Part shown: positions 17,944 through 25,588 of the stretch, piece after piece
How positions within the stretch are numbered: position 1 is the stretch's first letter
Layout: the number at the start of each line of letters is the position of its first letter
Assembly: GCF_030317115.1 (NCBI RefSeq)
Contig: NZ_JASZYF010000005.1
Location: forward strand, 62,001 to 126,000
Direction: 5' to 3'
DNA: 64,000 bases
DNA from: Variovorax gracilis
GTDB taxonomy: Bacteria; Pseudomonadota; Gammaproteobacteria; Burkholderiales; Burkholderiaceae_C
Program-made: the position numbers and the translations under genes
Notes under the pieces: generated by a model
Seen by the model: the letters and a program-made list of their open reading frames with translations, nothing else
Told to the model about the DNA's origin: nothing
Databases searched by the model: none

Positions 17944-19923
17944 TCAGGGGGTGACGATGTTGAAGATCGGATCGAACTCGACGATGTTCGACACCACGGC
18001 AGCGAAGCCCTTCGGGTCTCCTTCGACCTTGAGCAGACCGGCCTGCACCAGTTCAGGCACCTTCTTGCCTTGCAGCAACATGGCGAGGAAGGCGGGCCGA
18101 GTCAGCGTCAACGTGACGTCGGGGTTCTTCAGCACGCGACCCTTGGTGTTGTTGAGCACCGAGTTCGACAGCTCCAGCGCCCAGACTTCGTTCGTGTCGC
18201 TGAACACCATGCTGATCGCGGACTTCAGGCCGTCGGTCTTCTGGTGGTCCAGGCGCAGCGCGATGTAGTCGAACAGCAACTCGTTGGTCATGCCGCGCAC
18301 CGTGTCCGGCCCGCTCGAACTGGCTCCGGATGTTCGGGGGCCGGCGCGCAACTCCATCGCACCCATGAGGTAGGCATTGCGCCAGGTGGCCGACTCGGCC
18401 TGGTAGCCGAGCTGTTCGAGCGCATCGGCCTGCAGCGCGCGTGCCTCCGCATTGTTCGGGTTGGCGAAGACCACGTGGTTCACCATCTCGGCGACCCAGC
18501 GATAGTCACCTTCGTCGAAGGCCTTCTTGCCATTGGCGACGACCGCGGCTTCGCCTCCCATCGCCGCCACGTAACGCTTGGCGGCGTCCGCCGGCGGCAG
18601 GCGATGCAGCGTGGCCGGGTTGGCATCGTAGTAGCCGAGGTAGAAGTTGTAGACGCCGCGCAAGTTGTGGCTGAGCGTGCCGTAGTAGCCGTGCGAGCTG
18701 GCGTCCTTGGCCAGTTCCTTCGGGAAGAAAGGTTCGTTGCCGATCTCATCCATCACCTGCCCCTTGTTGGCAAGGTGCAGCGCCCGATCGTGAAGGAAGC
18801 GGTAGGTGTCGCGCTGATTCGCCAGGTATTGGCGCACGTTGGCGCTGCCCCAGGTCGGCCAGTGGTGGCTCGCGAACGCGACCTCGGCATCGGGGTACAG
18901 GTCGAGCGTCTCATTGACGTACTTGCTCCACGACAACGCATCGCGCACCTTCGCACCACGGATCGTGTAGACGTTGTGCATCAGCTTGTTGGCCACTTCC
19001 GACAGGCACAGCGCCTTCTTGTCGGGGAGATAGATCATGAATTCCGACGGCGCTTCCGAATCCTGTGCCATCTGGAACTGGAAGCGCACGCCGTCGACCG
19101 TCATCTCCTCGCCTGTCTTCCTGATGAGGTGCGTCGGCGGCACCAGCCCCGGCGCGCCGTTGCTCAGCGCCAGCCCCAGGCCGGTGCCTACCGAGCCCTT
19201 GTCGTTGGCCGGCAGCGTGATGCCGTACATGTAGTTGGCGCGGCGCGACATGGCATTGCCGGCGAGCACGTTCTCGGCCACCGCGTTGTCCATGAATCCC
19301 TCGGGCGCGATGACCTTGACCTTGCCCGAGCGCACGTCCGCCTCGTCGAGCACGCCGCGCACGCCGCCGAAATGATCGACATGGCTGTGGGTGTAGATCA
19401 CCGCCACTACCGGCTTGGTGCTGCGCAGGTGCTCCATGGCCAGCTTCAGGCCGGCGCGGGCCATCTCCTCGGTGAACAGCGTGTCGATGACGATCCAGCC
19501 GCTGGCGCCTTCGACCAGCGTCATGTTGGCCATGTCGTAGCCGCGAATCTGGTAGATGCCGTCGGCCACCTTGAACAGGCCCTGCGCGGTGTTGAGCTTC
19601 TGCTCGCGCCACAGGCTGGGATTGACCGTCGCGGGAGCGTCGCCCTTGACGAAATCGTATCGCTGGGTGTTCCACACGAGCCGCCCGTCCGGAGCCTTGA
19701 CCAGCGGGTCCTTCAGCTCGGCCAGCTTGCCTCGCGTGGCATCCTCGAAGTCCTGCTTGTCGGCCATCGCCATCGCCTTGCGAACTGCTTCGTTGGCGCG
19801 CTCCGTGGCGGCGGTGGCGGGCTTGGAAACCGGAGCCGCCGCCGTGGGCGCCTGCTGAGCAAAAGCGGCGGAGCCGGCCACCAGAGCGACGCCGACGTAC
19901 GTCGCGACGAATGGGTTTTTCAT
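17944..19923 (-). CDS. Periplasmic alkyl sulfatase (SdsA1-like, metallo-beta-lactamase fold)
   Basis: A 659-residue secreted sulfatase that hydrolyses primary alkyl sulfates such as SDS to the alcohol and sulfate. Signal peptide at residues 1-22 (ending AAFAQ). Zinc-binding THSHVDH is at 178-184, and AVAENVLAGNAMSRRA is the characteristic metal-site/dimer segment. FASHHWPTWG follows, and the C-terminal 130 residues match the SCP2-like alkyl sulfatase C-terminal domain. The length equals SdsA1-type enzymes (about 650). It is the second gene of the operon, 45 bp after the WS/DGAT gene. The released alcohol would fit the GMC oxidoreductase two genes on. Confidence 0.92.
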   Translation of the reverse strand: MKNPFVATYVGVALVAGSAAFAQQAPTAAAPVSKPATAATERANEAVRKAMAMADKQDFEDATRGKLAELKDPLVKAPDGRLVWNTQRYDFVKGDAPATVNPSLWREQKLNTAQGLFKVADGIYQIRGYDMANMTLVEGASGWIVIDTLFTEEMARAGLKLAMEHLRSTKPVVAVIYTHSHVDHFGGVRGVLDEADVRSGKVKVIAPEGFMDNAVAENVLAGNAMSRRANYMYGITLPANDKGSVGTGLGLALSNGAPGLVPPTHLIRKTGEEMTVDGVRFQFQMAQDSEAPSEFMIYLPDKKALCLSEVANKLMHNVYTIRGAKVRDALSWSKYVNETLDLYPDAEVAFASHHWPTWGSANVRQYLANQRDTYRFLHDRALHLANKGQVMDEIGNEPFFPKELAKDASSHGYYGTLSHNLRGVYNFYLGYYDANPATLHRLPPADAAKRYVAAMGGEAAVVANGKKAFDEGDYRWVAEMVNHVVFANPNNAEARALQADALEQLGYQAESATWRNAYLMGAMELRAGPRTSGASSSGPDTVRGMTNELLFDYIALRLDHQKTDGLKSAISMVFSDTNEVWALELSNSVLNNTKGRVLKNPDVTLTLTRPAFLAMLLQGKKVPELVQAGLLKVEGDPKGFAAVVSNIVEFDPIFNIVTP

Positions 19924-19968
19924 TGATCCTTCTCCTGGGGTTGGTGGGGTCGTTGGAGGTGAGCGCGA

Positions 19969-21483
19969 TCAGGCCGATGCCGGGCGCGAGTTGCGCTTGG
20001 CCGGCGTGGCCCGCTTCCGCGCCGCAGGGGCCTGCACCACGGGCTTGCGCTGCGCCTTGCGCGACGCTCCGGCGGATGTCTTCCGCGGTGCGGGGGCAAG
20101 AGCGGGTTCGGCGGCCGGCACACCCTCGCCCAGCACGGCCCTCAATTCCTCATAGGCCTGTTCGGTGAGGCGCGCCAGCTCCTCGATGTGCGGCACCGCC
20201 TCGGGCATGGCCAGGAAGCCCAGCTGCAGCCGCTCGCCCAGAGAGACCGCCGTCACGTTGAGCTTGTGCCCGGCGGCCACCACCGATACGGGCAGGATCA
20301 ACTCGACCGCGGCTCCCATCAGGTACGGCTGGCCGGCCAGGCCGAAGGGGTTCGACACCATCAGATTCGACAAGCGCGGAGCCGCCTGGGCCGCAACCAT
20401 TTCCATCAGCAGCGGCACCGCATGCACGAGGGTGGTGTAGAGCATCACCGTGTCGCTGCTGAGTGTCTTCAGCGACTCCTTCAGTTGACCGGTCTCGGCG
20501 CGAATCGCCGCCAGGCGCTCGGCCACCGACGCGCCGGCCTTGCCCAGCGGAAACTGCAGCACCGCGATCTGGTTCCCGCCCTTGGCGTCCTCGGCCAGCG
20601 CCACCGGCATGTCGGCCACCAGCGGCTCCTTGTGCGCGCCGCCGCGCTTGCGCAGGTATTGCTGCATGGCCATGTCGAGCGCAGTCAGCAGCAGATCGTT
20701 GACCGTGGCGCCGCGTGCCTTGCCCAGGCTCTTCATCTCGGTCAGCGGCAGCGTGCAGTACGCATAGCTGCGCTTCGGCGACAGCGCGCCGTCGAAGGCC
20801 GCGGACACCTTGAGGTAAGGCAGGGGCAGGTCCTTGCCCAGGCTCAACGCTCGCAATCCTTGCTGGGCCAGCATGCCGTAAAGACTTGCCGCCGAGAGCA
20901 AGGCGCCCGTGACCTGGCTCCCCGCGCTCATGAGTTGCTGGACCATGTCGGCCCGTTCCCTGCCGGCGCTGCTCGATCGCGGCACGCCGTCCCACAGGGC
21001 GCGCACGACCTTGTCCTTCGGATCGTCGGACAGCCACAGCGTGACCGCCTTGACGAAAGTGCGTCCGTCGATGATGCCGTGGTGCGCCTTGCCGTACAGT
21101 GCCACGCGGCCGTCGGCGAGCCCGTCGATGACATGGAACTGCCAGAGCAGCCCGGATCGGTCGAGTTGCGTCTCGTGCAGCGCGCAGACTTCTTTCAGCA
21201 GCGCGTCCATCGTCGCGTTCTCGAGCGTCATCCGGTGCACGTGCCCGCGGATGTCGGGGTCGGTCATCGGCTCGACCGAGGGCAGGCGGGTCAAGGACTG
21301 CTTGAAACGGTAGTTGAAGGGCGGGCCGGGCGGCCGCTTCAGCAATTTGGCGTGCAACTTGTCGGCGAAGTTGCCCTTGAAGCCCTCCGGCGGCTGCAAC
21401 AGCACCAGCGGACCGATGTTGAACGGCCGGGCAGGCGTTTCGAGCAGGAACATGGCCAAGTCAATCGCCGAAAGTGCGGGCAT
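19969..21483 (-). CDS. Wax ester synthase / diacylglycerol acyltransferase (WS/DGAT) with a basic tail
   Basis: A 504-residue acyltransferase that joins acyl-CoA to a long-chain alcohol or diacylglycerol. The active-site HHxxxDG motif is HHGIIDG (134-140). The N-terminal PALSAIDLAMFLLETPARP and C-terminal LSNLMVSNPFGLAG, with a DUF1298-type C-terminal domain, are typical. The start at 21483 is supported by AGGAG 6-7 bp upstream; the frame continues upstream without a plausible start. The last 45 residues are an Ala/Pro/Lys/Arg-rich tail, resembling histone- or phasin-like tails, which is not part of the catalytic fold. First gene of the six-gene operon. Confidence 0.9.
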   Translation of the reverse strand: MPALSAIDLAMFLLETPARPFNIGPLVLLQPPEGFKGNFADKLHAKLLKRPPGPPFNYRFKQSLTRLPSVEPMTDPDIRGHVHRMTLENATMDALLKEVCALHETQLDRSGLLWQFHVIDGLADGRVALYGKAHHGIIDGRTFVKAVTLWLSDDPKDKVVRALWDGVPRSSSAGRERADMVQQLMSAGSQVTGALLSAASLYGMLAQQGLRALSLGKDLPLPYLKVSAAFDGALSPKRSYAYCTLPLTEMKSLGKARGATVNDLLLTALDMAMQQYLRKRGGAHKEPLVADMPVALAEDAKGGNQIAVLQFPLGKAGASVAERLAAIRAETGQLKESLKTLSSDTVMLYTTLVHAVPLLMEMVAAQAAPRLSNLMVSNPFGLAGQPYLMGAAVELILPVSVVAAGHKLNVTAVSLGERLQLGFLAMPEAVPHIEELARLTEQAYEELRAVLGEGVPAAEPALAPAPRKTSAGASRKAQRKPVVQAPAARKRATPAKRNSRPASA

Positions 21484-21820
21484 CGTCGTCTCCTGTCTGT
21501 TCGACCGGTCTTGCGCCGGTGCGCGAATCGCGGCGGCTGCCCGGATGGGGTTGCGACGCAGGGCGACCGGCTGCCGTGGCACCGGACACGAGCGAAGGTT
21601 CGCCGTCAGTACACAGGGAGACTTCCTGCTGCGGTGTCGAGTGCCGGCCACACGTCCGTGTCGCCGCTTCGGGAGACTAGCGCTCCATCAGCGCGCCAGA
21701 AATCGTGGCGCGCACGTGCTCGAAGGCCGTGTTCGCCCATGCCAGCCGTAGGTGCTGCCACGTACTACCAGACTCCGCTTGACTTTCGCGCAAGCGCGGC
21801 GCGAAGCGGTCGCGCGGAGC
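21484..21820. other. 337-bp non-coding gap upstream of the lipid operon, with one hairpin
   Basis: No credible gene. It should hold the promoter of the WS/DGAT operon. At 21691-21713 there is a perfect 8-bp inverted repeat, GCGCGCCA-N7-TGGCGCGC, about 210 bp upstream of the WS/DGAT start. It has no T-tract on either strand, so an operator is as likely as a terminator for the upstream 303-residue gene. Confidence 0.45.
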
Positions 21821-22732
21821 TCACTTGAAAAGCGACGAGGTCAGCTGGCTCGCGGCGTGACCCGGCGGCAGATGGCGCAAGGTGATCACGGTCCAGCGAA
21901 CCTCCTGCTCCTCTTCGCCCAACTGGATGAGCTGGAGTGCGCGCAGTCCTCGAAGCAGTTTGCGGACTTTGTCGTCGTCCTCACCTGCTGGCGTGCTCCG
22001 TGGACCGGCCTCCCGAAAGCTGTGAAGCGCGGACTCCCGCGCCGAGCCGCGCCGGCCCGCACCTGTCTTGAAGTAGAGCTGGATCAGCAAACGCGAGTGT
22101 TCGCCCGTGAGTCGCCCTTTCTTCGGTCCGAGCACGGTAGCCAGCGCGGCAGTGAACGGCAGCAGGACCGCTTCCGAGCGCTTCGGCGTGGCGCGAAGGG
22201 CTTCGAGCAGCGTTCCGACGAGCGCCCAACTGGGCAAGCGCTCCTGCCGCGGCTCGCGGTCGCTCGTGACATCCAGGGCCGCCATGCGGACCGCCGCGAC
22301 GAGGTTCCCCGTCAGGTAGTCGGCCACGCCCAGGACCGAAGGCCAGACGTAGATCTCGTTGCAGAACTCCACGATCTCGCTCAAGCGCTCCCGGCCGGTC
22401 GCGAGCGCCTCCAGGACCGCACGAAATACCAGCTGCTCGTTCTCCGTCGGCTCGGGCTGCCAGGTCCGGGACAGGACGCTCTCGACGGTGGGCGCCAGGT
22501 CGTCCAGCACACCGCGCCGGAGCACCCACAGCGTTCGTTTGCCGCTGGAAGGCAGGAATGTGTCCGGGTGAAAGGCGTTCCAGAGATCGACCTGGATCGA
22601 CGGGGGCAACTCGCTCATCGCCGAGTCAAAGGCCGCTTGGCATGAAGCCACCAGCCCGACGTATTCGGGGACAGTCAGGCGGCGCTCGCCTCGCAAGAAG
22701 GCGTGCTCGGGAGCAGGCACTCCGCTGGCCAT
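21821..22732 (-). CDS. Unrecognised 303-residue protein
   Basis: I do not recognise the family. It is a soluble, mostly helical, Leu/Ala/Arg/Glu-rich protein with no signal peptide, membrane segment, nucleotide-binding loop or clear helix-turn-helix. Distinctive stretches are TVPEYVGLVASCQAAFDSAM, VDLWNAFHPDTFLPSSGKR and VRWTVITLRHLPPGHAA. Codon use is GC-rich at third positions like its neighbours, and no competing frame covers the region, which supports a real gene. It stands alone on the minus strand between the CrtC/AttH-like gene upstream and the lipid operon downstream, with an inverted repeat just before its start. A regulatory role for the operon is conceivable but unsupported. Confidence 0.6.
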   Translation of the reverse strand: MASGVPAPEHAFLRGERRLTVPEYVGLVASCQAAFDSAMSELPPSIQVDLWNAFHPDTFLPSSGKRTLWVLRRGVLDDLAPTVESVLSRTWQPEPTENEQLVFRAVLEALATGRERLSEIVEFCNEIYVWPSVLGVADYLTGNLVAAVRMAALDVTSDREPRQERLPSWALVGTLLEALRATPKRSEAVLLPFTAALATVLGPKKGRLTGEHSRLLIQLYFKTGAGRRGSARESALHSFREAGPRSTPAGEDDDKVRKLLRGLRALQLIQLGEEEQEVRWTVITLRHLPPGHAASQLTSSLFK

Positions 22733-22738
22733 TCTTCA

Positions 22739-22780
22739 GTTTCCGGGTGATGCAAGGTCCTACAGTTTCGCACCGGAAAC
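22739..22780. promoter_or_regulatory. Spaced inverted repeat before the 303-residue gene
   Basis: GTTTCCGG and CCGGAAAC, a perfect 8-bp inverted pair 26 bp apart, with a third GTTTC word between them. They lie 7-48 bp upstream of the start codon at 22732, next to an AT-rich stretch (22781-22802). It looks like an operator or promoter region. Confidence 0.4.
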
Positions 22781-22802
22781 ATAAAATTGGGAACTTTTGT
22801 TT

Positions 22803-23975
22803 TCACTTGCTCTTCGCCTGCCGCACACCACTCAAGCGGTCATAGCCGCTCAGCTCCAGAAAGCCCTGTCCCTCCATGCTGCCGGTCGCTTTCACCGCGC
22901 CCTCCCAATAGACATTTCCGCTCGTCGCGCTGGAGTCGAATTCGCTGTCGGCCAGGAAGGGCTTGATGTTCAGGACGCCCGAAGGAAGCCTGATCTTCCA
23001 TTCGACAACATAGGGGATGCCCGTCTTCGGGCTTGTCCAGGTGTTGCCGGGCACGAGTTCGACTTCGCCTGGCTTGAGCGGTACGGCCCCCTTGGCGTTC
23101 GAGAGCGTACCGGCGGTCATGACGCGCCGGCGGTCCATGTCGAACAGCTCGTAGAGCATCAGGTCCGAGCCGTCCGCGAGGTGCAGCGCGAACCAGTTCC
23201 AGCCCAGCGTGAGCACGTCGAATTCGCCCCATTGGTGGTCGAACCAGATGTCTCCATTCACCTGCAGCGTCTTCCCCCCGACGGCGATGCTGCCTTGCGT
23301 GGGGAGGCGCGGGCGCGAGTAGTAGTAGCTGATGCCGCTCTTGCCGAAATCCAGGATGCCCGGCGTCTCGGAGCCTGGAGCGGCATGCGCGACGGCCATG
23401 CCTGTCGCACCCAGGTCCAGCGCGATGGAAGCGCTGTCGAAGGACGCGCGCAGCACATGGGACGACGGCGATGCGGTGGCCTGCCATTTCTCCTGCCGGA
23501 AGTCGTAGCCGTTGGCGATCTTGGTCGAGGGAATCCCGGCGGTGCGGGTCTGGCTGACGAAGCGCTTGCCCGATTGAAGGTCGGCCAAGGCCGCGTGCAT
23601 GACGGTGTGCTTGACCAGCCCGTTGGCCACGAAGACGACCATGTGAAACGCGTAGCGCTCGCCCGTCTGCGTACCGAGGATGCCGTTGTAGTACCACCAT
23701 TCCATCGCCGACCCATGGGGGCCGTCGTCGGCGGGCAGGTTGAGCGGCGGGAGCGCAGCCGTTCGCTCCGATGACTTGATGGCCGGCGCTGCGGCGGGCG
23801 CCGTCGGCCGCTCGGACGACGCCTCGTAGTACAGGGCCGCCCCGATGCCCACCGCGACGACGACCACGGTAGCGAAGAAGATCGCCAGACTTTTTCGTGC
23901 CCGAGCCCGGCGAGAGCGCGAACTCCCGAAGGCGGAACGCCTTTGGCCCTTTCGAGCGGGGTCTTCAGCATTCAT
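22803..23975 (-). CDS. Membrane-anchored CrtC/AttH-like lipocalin-fold protein (COG5621-type predicted hydrolase)
   Basis: A 390-residue protein. An Arg-rich start is followed by one membrane helix (SLAIFFATVVVVAVGIGAAL, about residues 29-48), so the bulk faces the periplasm. The body has the conserved features of the AttH/carotenoid 1,2-hydratase superfamily: EWWYYNGIL near residue 90, YYYSRPRL, and DIWFDHQWGEFD. Members include hydroxyneurosporene synthase CrtC and many secreted proteins of unknown reaction. No carotenoid genes are nearby, so a carotenoid role is not supported. An AAAGGA stands before the start. It is a single gene with its own promoter region; hydrolase activity is only a database convention for this family. 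Confidence 0.75.
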   Translation of the reverse strand: MNAEDPARKGQRRSAFGSSRSRRARARKSLAIFFATVVVVAVGIGAALYYEASSERPTAPAAAPAIKSSERTAALPPLNLPADDGPHGSAMEWWYYNGILGTQTGERYAFHMVVFVANGLVKHTVMHAALADLQSGKRFVSQTRTAGIPSTKIANGYDFRQEKWQATASPSSHVLRASFDSASIALDLGATGMAVAHAAPGSETPGILDFGKSGISYYYSRPRLPTQGSIAVGGKTLQVNGDIWFDHQWGEFDVLTLGWNWFALHLADGSDLMLYELFDMDRRRVMTAGTLSNAKGAVPLKPGEVELVPGNTWTSPKTGIPYVVEWKIRLPSGVLNIKPFLADSEFDSSATSGNVYWEGAVKATGSMEGQGFLELSGYDRLSGVRQAKSK

Positions 23976-24096
23976 CTTCGGGAGTCCTTTCGTCCTGAGG
24001 CCTGCACACGATGGGCGGCCATCTTAGCGGCGAGTCAGGGCAGCCGGCGTGCTGGAATCTACCTGGGAGGCGCCACCAGGCTCCGCCCTGCTTCCC

Positions 24097-24807
24097 CTAG
24101 TCTCCGAGAATGCTCTCGAGATCAGCCTCGTCGCTTCCCGCGTCGAGCTTGAGGCTTTCCTGGATGTGATCCAGGTGATGAAGCATGAGCGTCTCGGCCC
24201 GCTTGGCGTCGCCCCGCTTGATCGCGTCGACGATCTCTTCATGCTCGTCCGCACGGCAGCTGGTCGCCGTGGGCGCGTCGTACAGCGAGATGATCAGGCA
24301 GGTCAGCGTCGAGAGCTCGCGCATGGTTCGCGCCAGCGCCGAATTGCCGGCCAGCTCGGCCAGCAGCAAATGGAACTCGCCGGAGAGGCGCACCACGGCG
24401 CGCGCATCGCTGCGCTGACGCGCATCGGCCTCGAGTTCGAGATGCCGGCGCAAACGCTGCATCTTGAAATCATCGATCGTGCCGATCAGCCTGCGCAGCA
24501 CGCCGGGCTCGATCAGGCGGCGCGCCTCGAAGACGTCGCGCGCCTGCTCGATGGTCGGCTTGGCGACGTGCGCCCCGCGCTGCGGAACCAGTTCGACGAT
24601 CTGTTCGTGGGCCAGGCGGGCCAGCACCTCGCGCACCTTGGCACGGCTGGTGCCGAAGATGGTGGCAAGGCGGTCTTCGCCGAGCTTGGTCCCCGGCGCC
24701 AGCCGGTGTTCGAGGATCGCTGTGGAGATCTTCTCGGCGATGGCATCGACGCTCTGCTCGCGGCCCGTGCCGATCGCTTCCTGGGGGGAACTTAGTTTCT
24801 TTGGCAT
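24097..24807 (-). CDS. GntR-family transcriptional regulator, FadR/FCD subfamily
   Basis: A 236-residue repressor-type regulator. The N-terminal winged helix is readable (AIAEKISTAILEHRLAPGTKLGEDRLATIFGTSRAKVREVLARL, within residues 22-66, shown here only as landmarks APGTKL and SRAKVREVL). The C-terminal all-helical FCD domain (about 80-220) carries the metal/effector-binding His and Asp residues (GEFHLLLAE, HLDHI). The start at 24807 gives the normal family length; the open extension upstream is a shadow of the racemase-family gene. It begins 25 bp after that gene's stop, so it is probably the last gene of the MFS-AMDase-hydantoinase-racemase operon. It may bind the palindromes upstream of the MFS gene. 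Confidence 0.88.
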   Translation of the reverse strand: MPKKLSSPQEAIGTGREQSVDAIAEKISTAILEHRLAPGTKLGEDRLATIFGTSRAKVREVLARLAHEQIVELVPQRGAHVAKPTIEQARDVFEARRLIEPGVLRRLIGTIDDFKMQRLRRHLELEADARQRSDARAVVRLSGEFHLLLAELAGNSALARTMRELSTLTCLIISLYDAPTATSCRADEHEEIVDAIKRGDAKRAETLMLHHLDHIQESLKLDAGSDEADLESILGD

Positions 24808-24832
24808 GCGCTTCGATCTTAGCGACGGCGCT

Positions 24833-25588
24833 TCACCTCTGCATGCGGTCGCGCGCGAGCAGCCGTGCGATGCCCTCGGGCAGGCCGTGGTTCGGCTTGA
24901 CCGGCGGCGGCGCAAAGCTGCCCTGCCGGGCCGGCAGCGTTCCAAGCGACACCAGCGTCTGCGCATGGCACACGGCGCTCGACACGCCATCGACCACGGG
25001 CACGGGGATGCGGTCCCGGATGGATCGCGCCAATCCCGCCAGTGGAGCGCCGGCAATGATGATGACATCCGCACCGTCGTCCCGGACGGCCGACAGGCAC
25101 AGCGCTTCCAGGCGGGTGGTGTGATCCTCCTGCACGCGACCTATGTCCTTCAGCGGATTGTCCAGGTTGCGGATGCTGGCCAACCGGTCGCTCAGCCCGT
25201 TGGCCGCGACGCATTCGCGATACCAGGCGGTGATGCGGTGCGAGATCGCCACGATGGAGAAACGCTTGCCGAGCAGGCAGGCGCTCATCAGCGCCGCTTC
25301 CGTGAGTCCGACCACAGGGATGTCCAGCACTTCGCGCAGCCCATCGATGCCAGGATCGCCGAAAGCCGCCACCACGATGGCGTCGTGCTCGTCGCAATGC
25401 TCGGCTGCAAGCGTTGCGGTCGCGTACGCGCCGATGAGCGACTCGAACCGCGTCTCGATGTACGCGACGCCGAACGGCGCCGTGAGCACGCTCACCTGCG
25501 TGCCCGGCGCGGCGGCGCGGCGGGCCTCGGCCTCGATGAGGTCGGAAACACTCTGGGACGTGTTGGGATTGATCAGCAGGATCTTCAT
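24833..25588 (-). CDS. Asp/Glu/hydantoin racemase family protein lacking both catalytic cysteines
   Basis: A 251-residue protein of the hydantoin/allantoin racemase group. The fold signature LLINPNTSQSVSD at the N-terminus and AFGDPGIDGLRE are clear. In active racemases a cysteine precedes FGDPG, and a second sits in a GCAGMAG-like motif. Here the first position is Ala75 (VVAAFGDPG) and the second region reads AGAPLAGL (around 179-186). Two-base racemisation by cysteines is therefore not possible. The protein may catalyse another reaction or bind a ligand. The start at 25588 overlaps the hydantoinase stop by 4 bp (ATGA), so the two are made together. Confidence 0.82.
   Translation of the reverse strand: MKILLINPNTSQSVSDLIEAEARRAAAPGTQVSVLTAPFGVAYIETRFESLIGAYATATLAAEHCDEHDAIVVAAFGDPGIDGLREVLDIPVVGLTEAALMSACLLGKRFSIVAISHRITAWYRECVAANGLSDRLASIRNLDNPLKDIGRVQEDHTTRLEALCLSAVRDDGADVIIIAGAPLAGLARSIRDRIPVPVVDGVSSAVCHAQTLVSLGTLPARQGSFAPPPVKPNHGLPEGIARLLARDRMQR

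Noticed and set aside
17893..19926. A plus-strand open frame of 677 codons opposite the alkyl sulfatase
   Set aside because: Exact mirror of a well-supported gene; composition is a GC-driven shadow.
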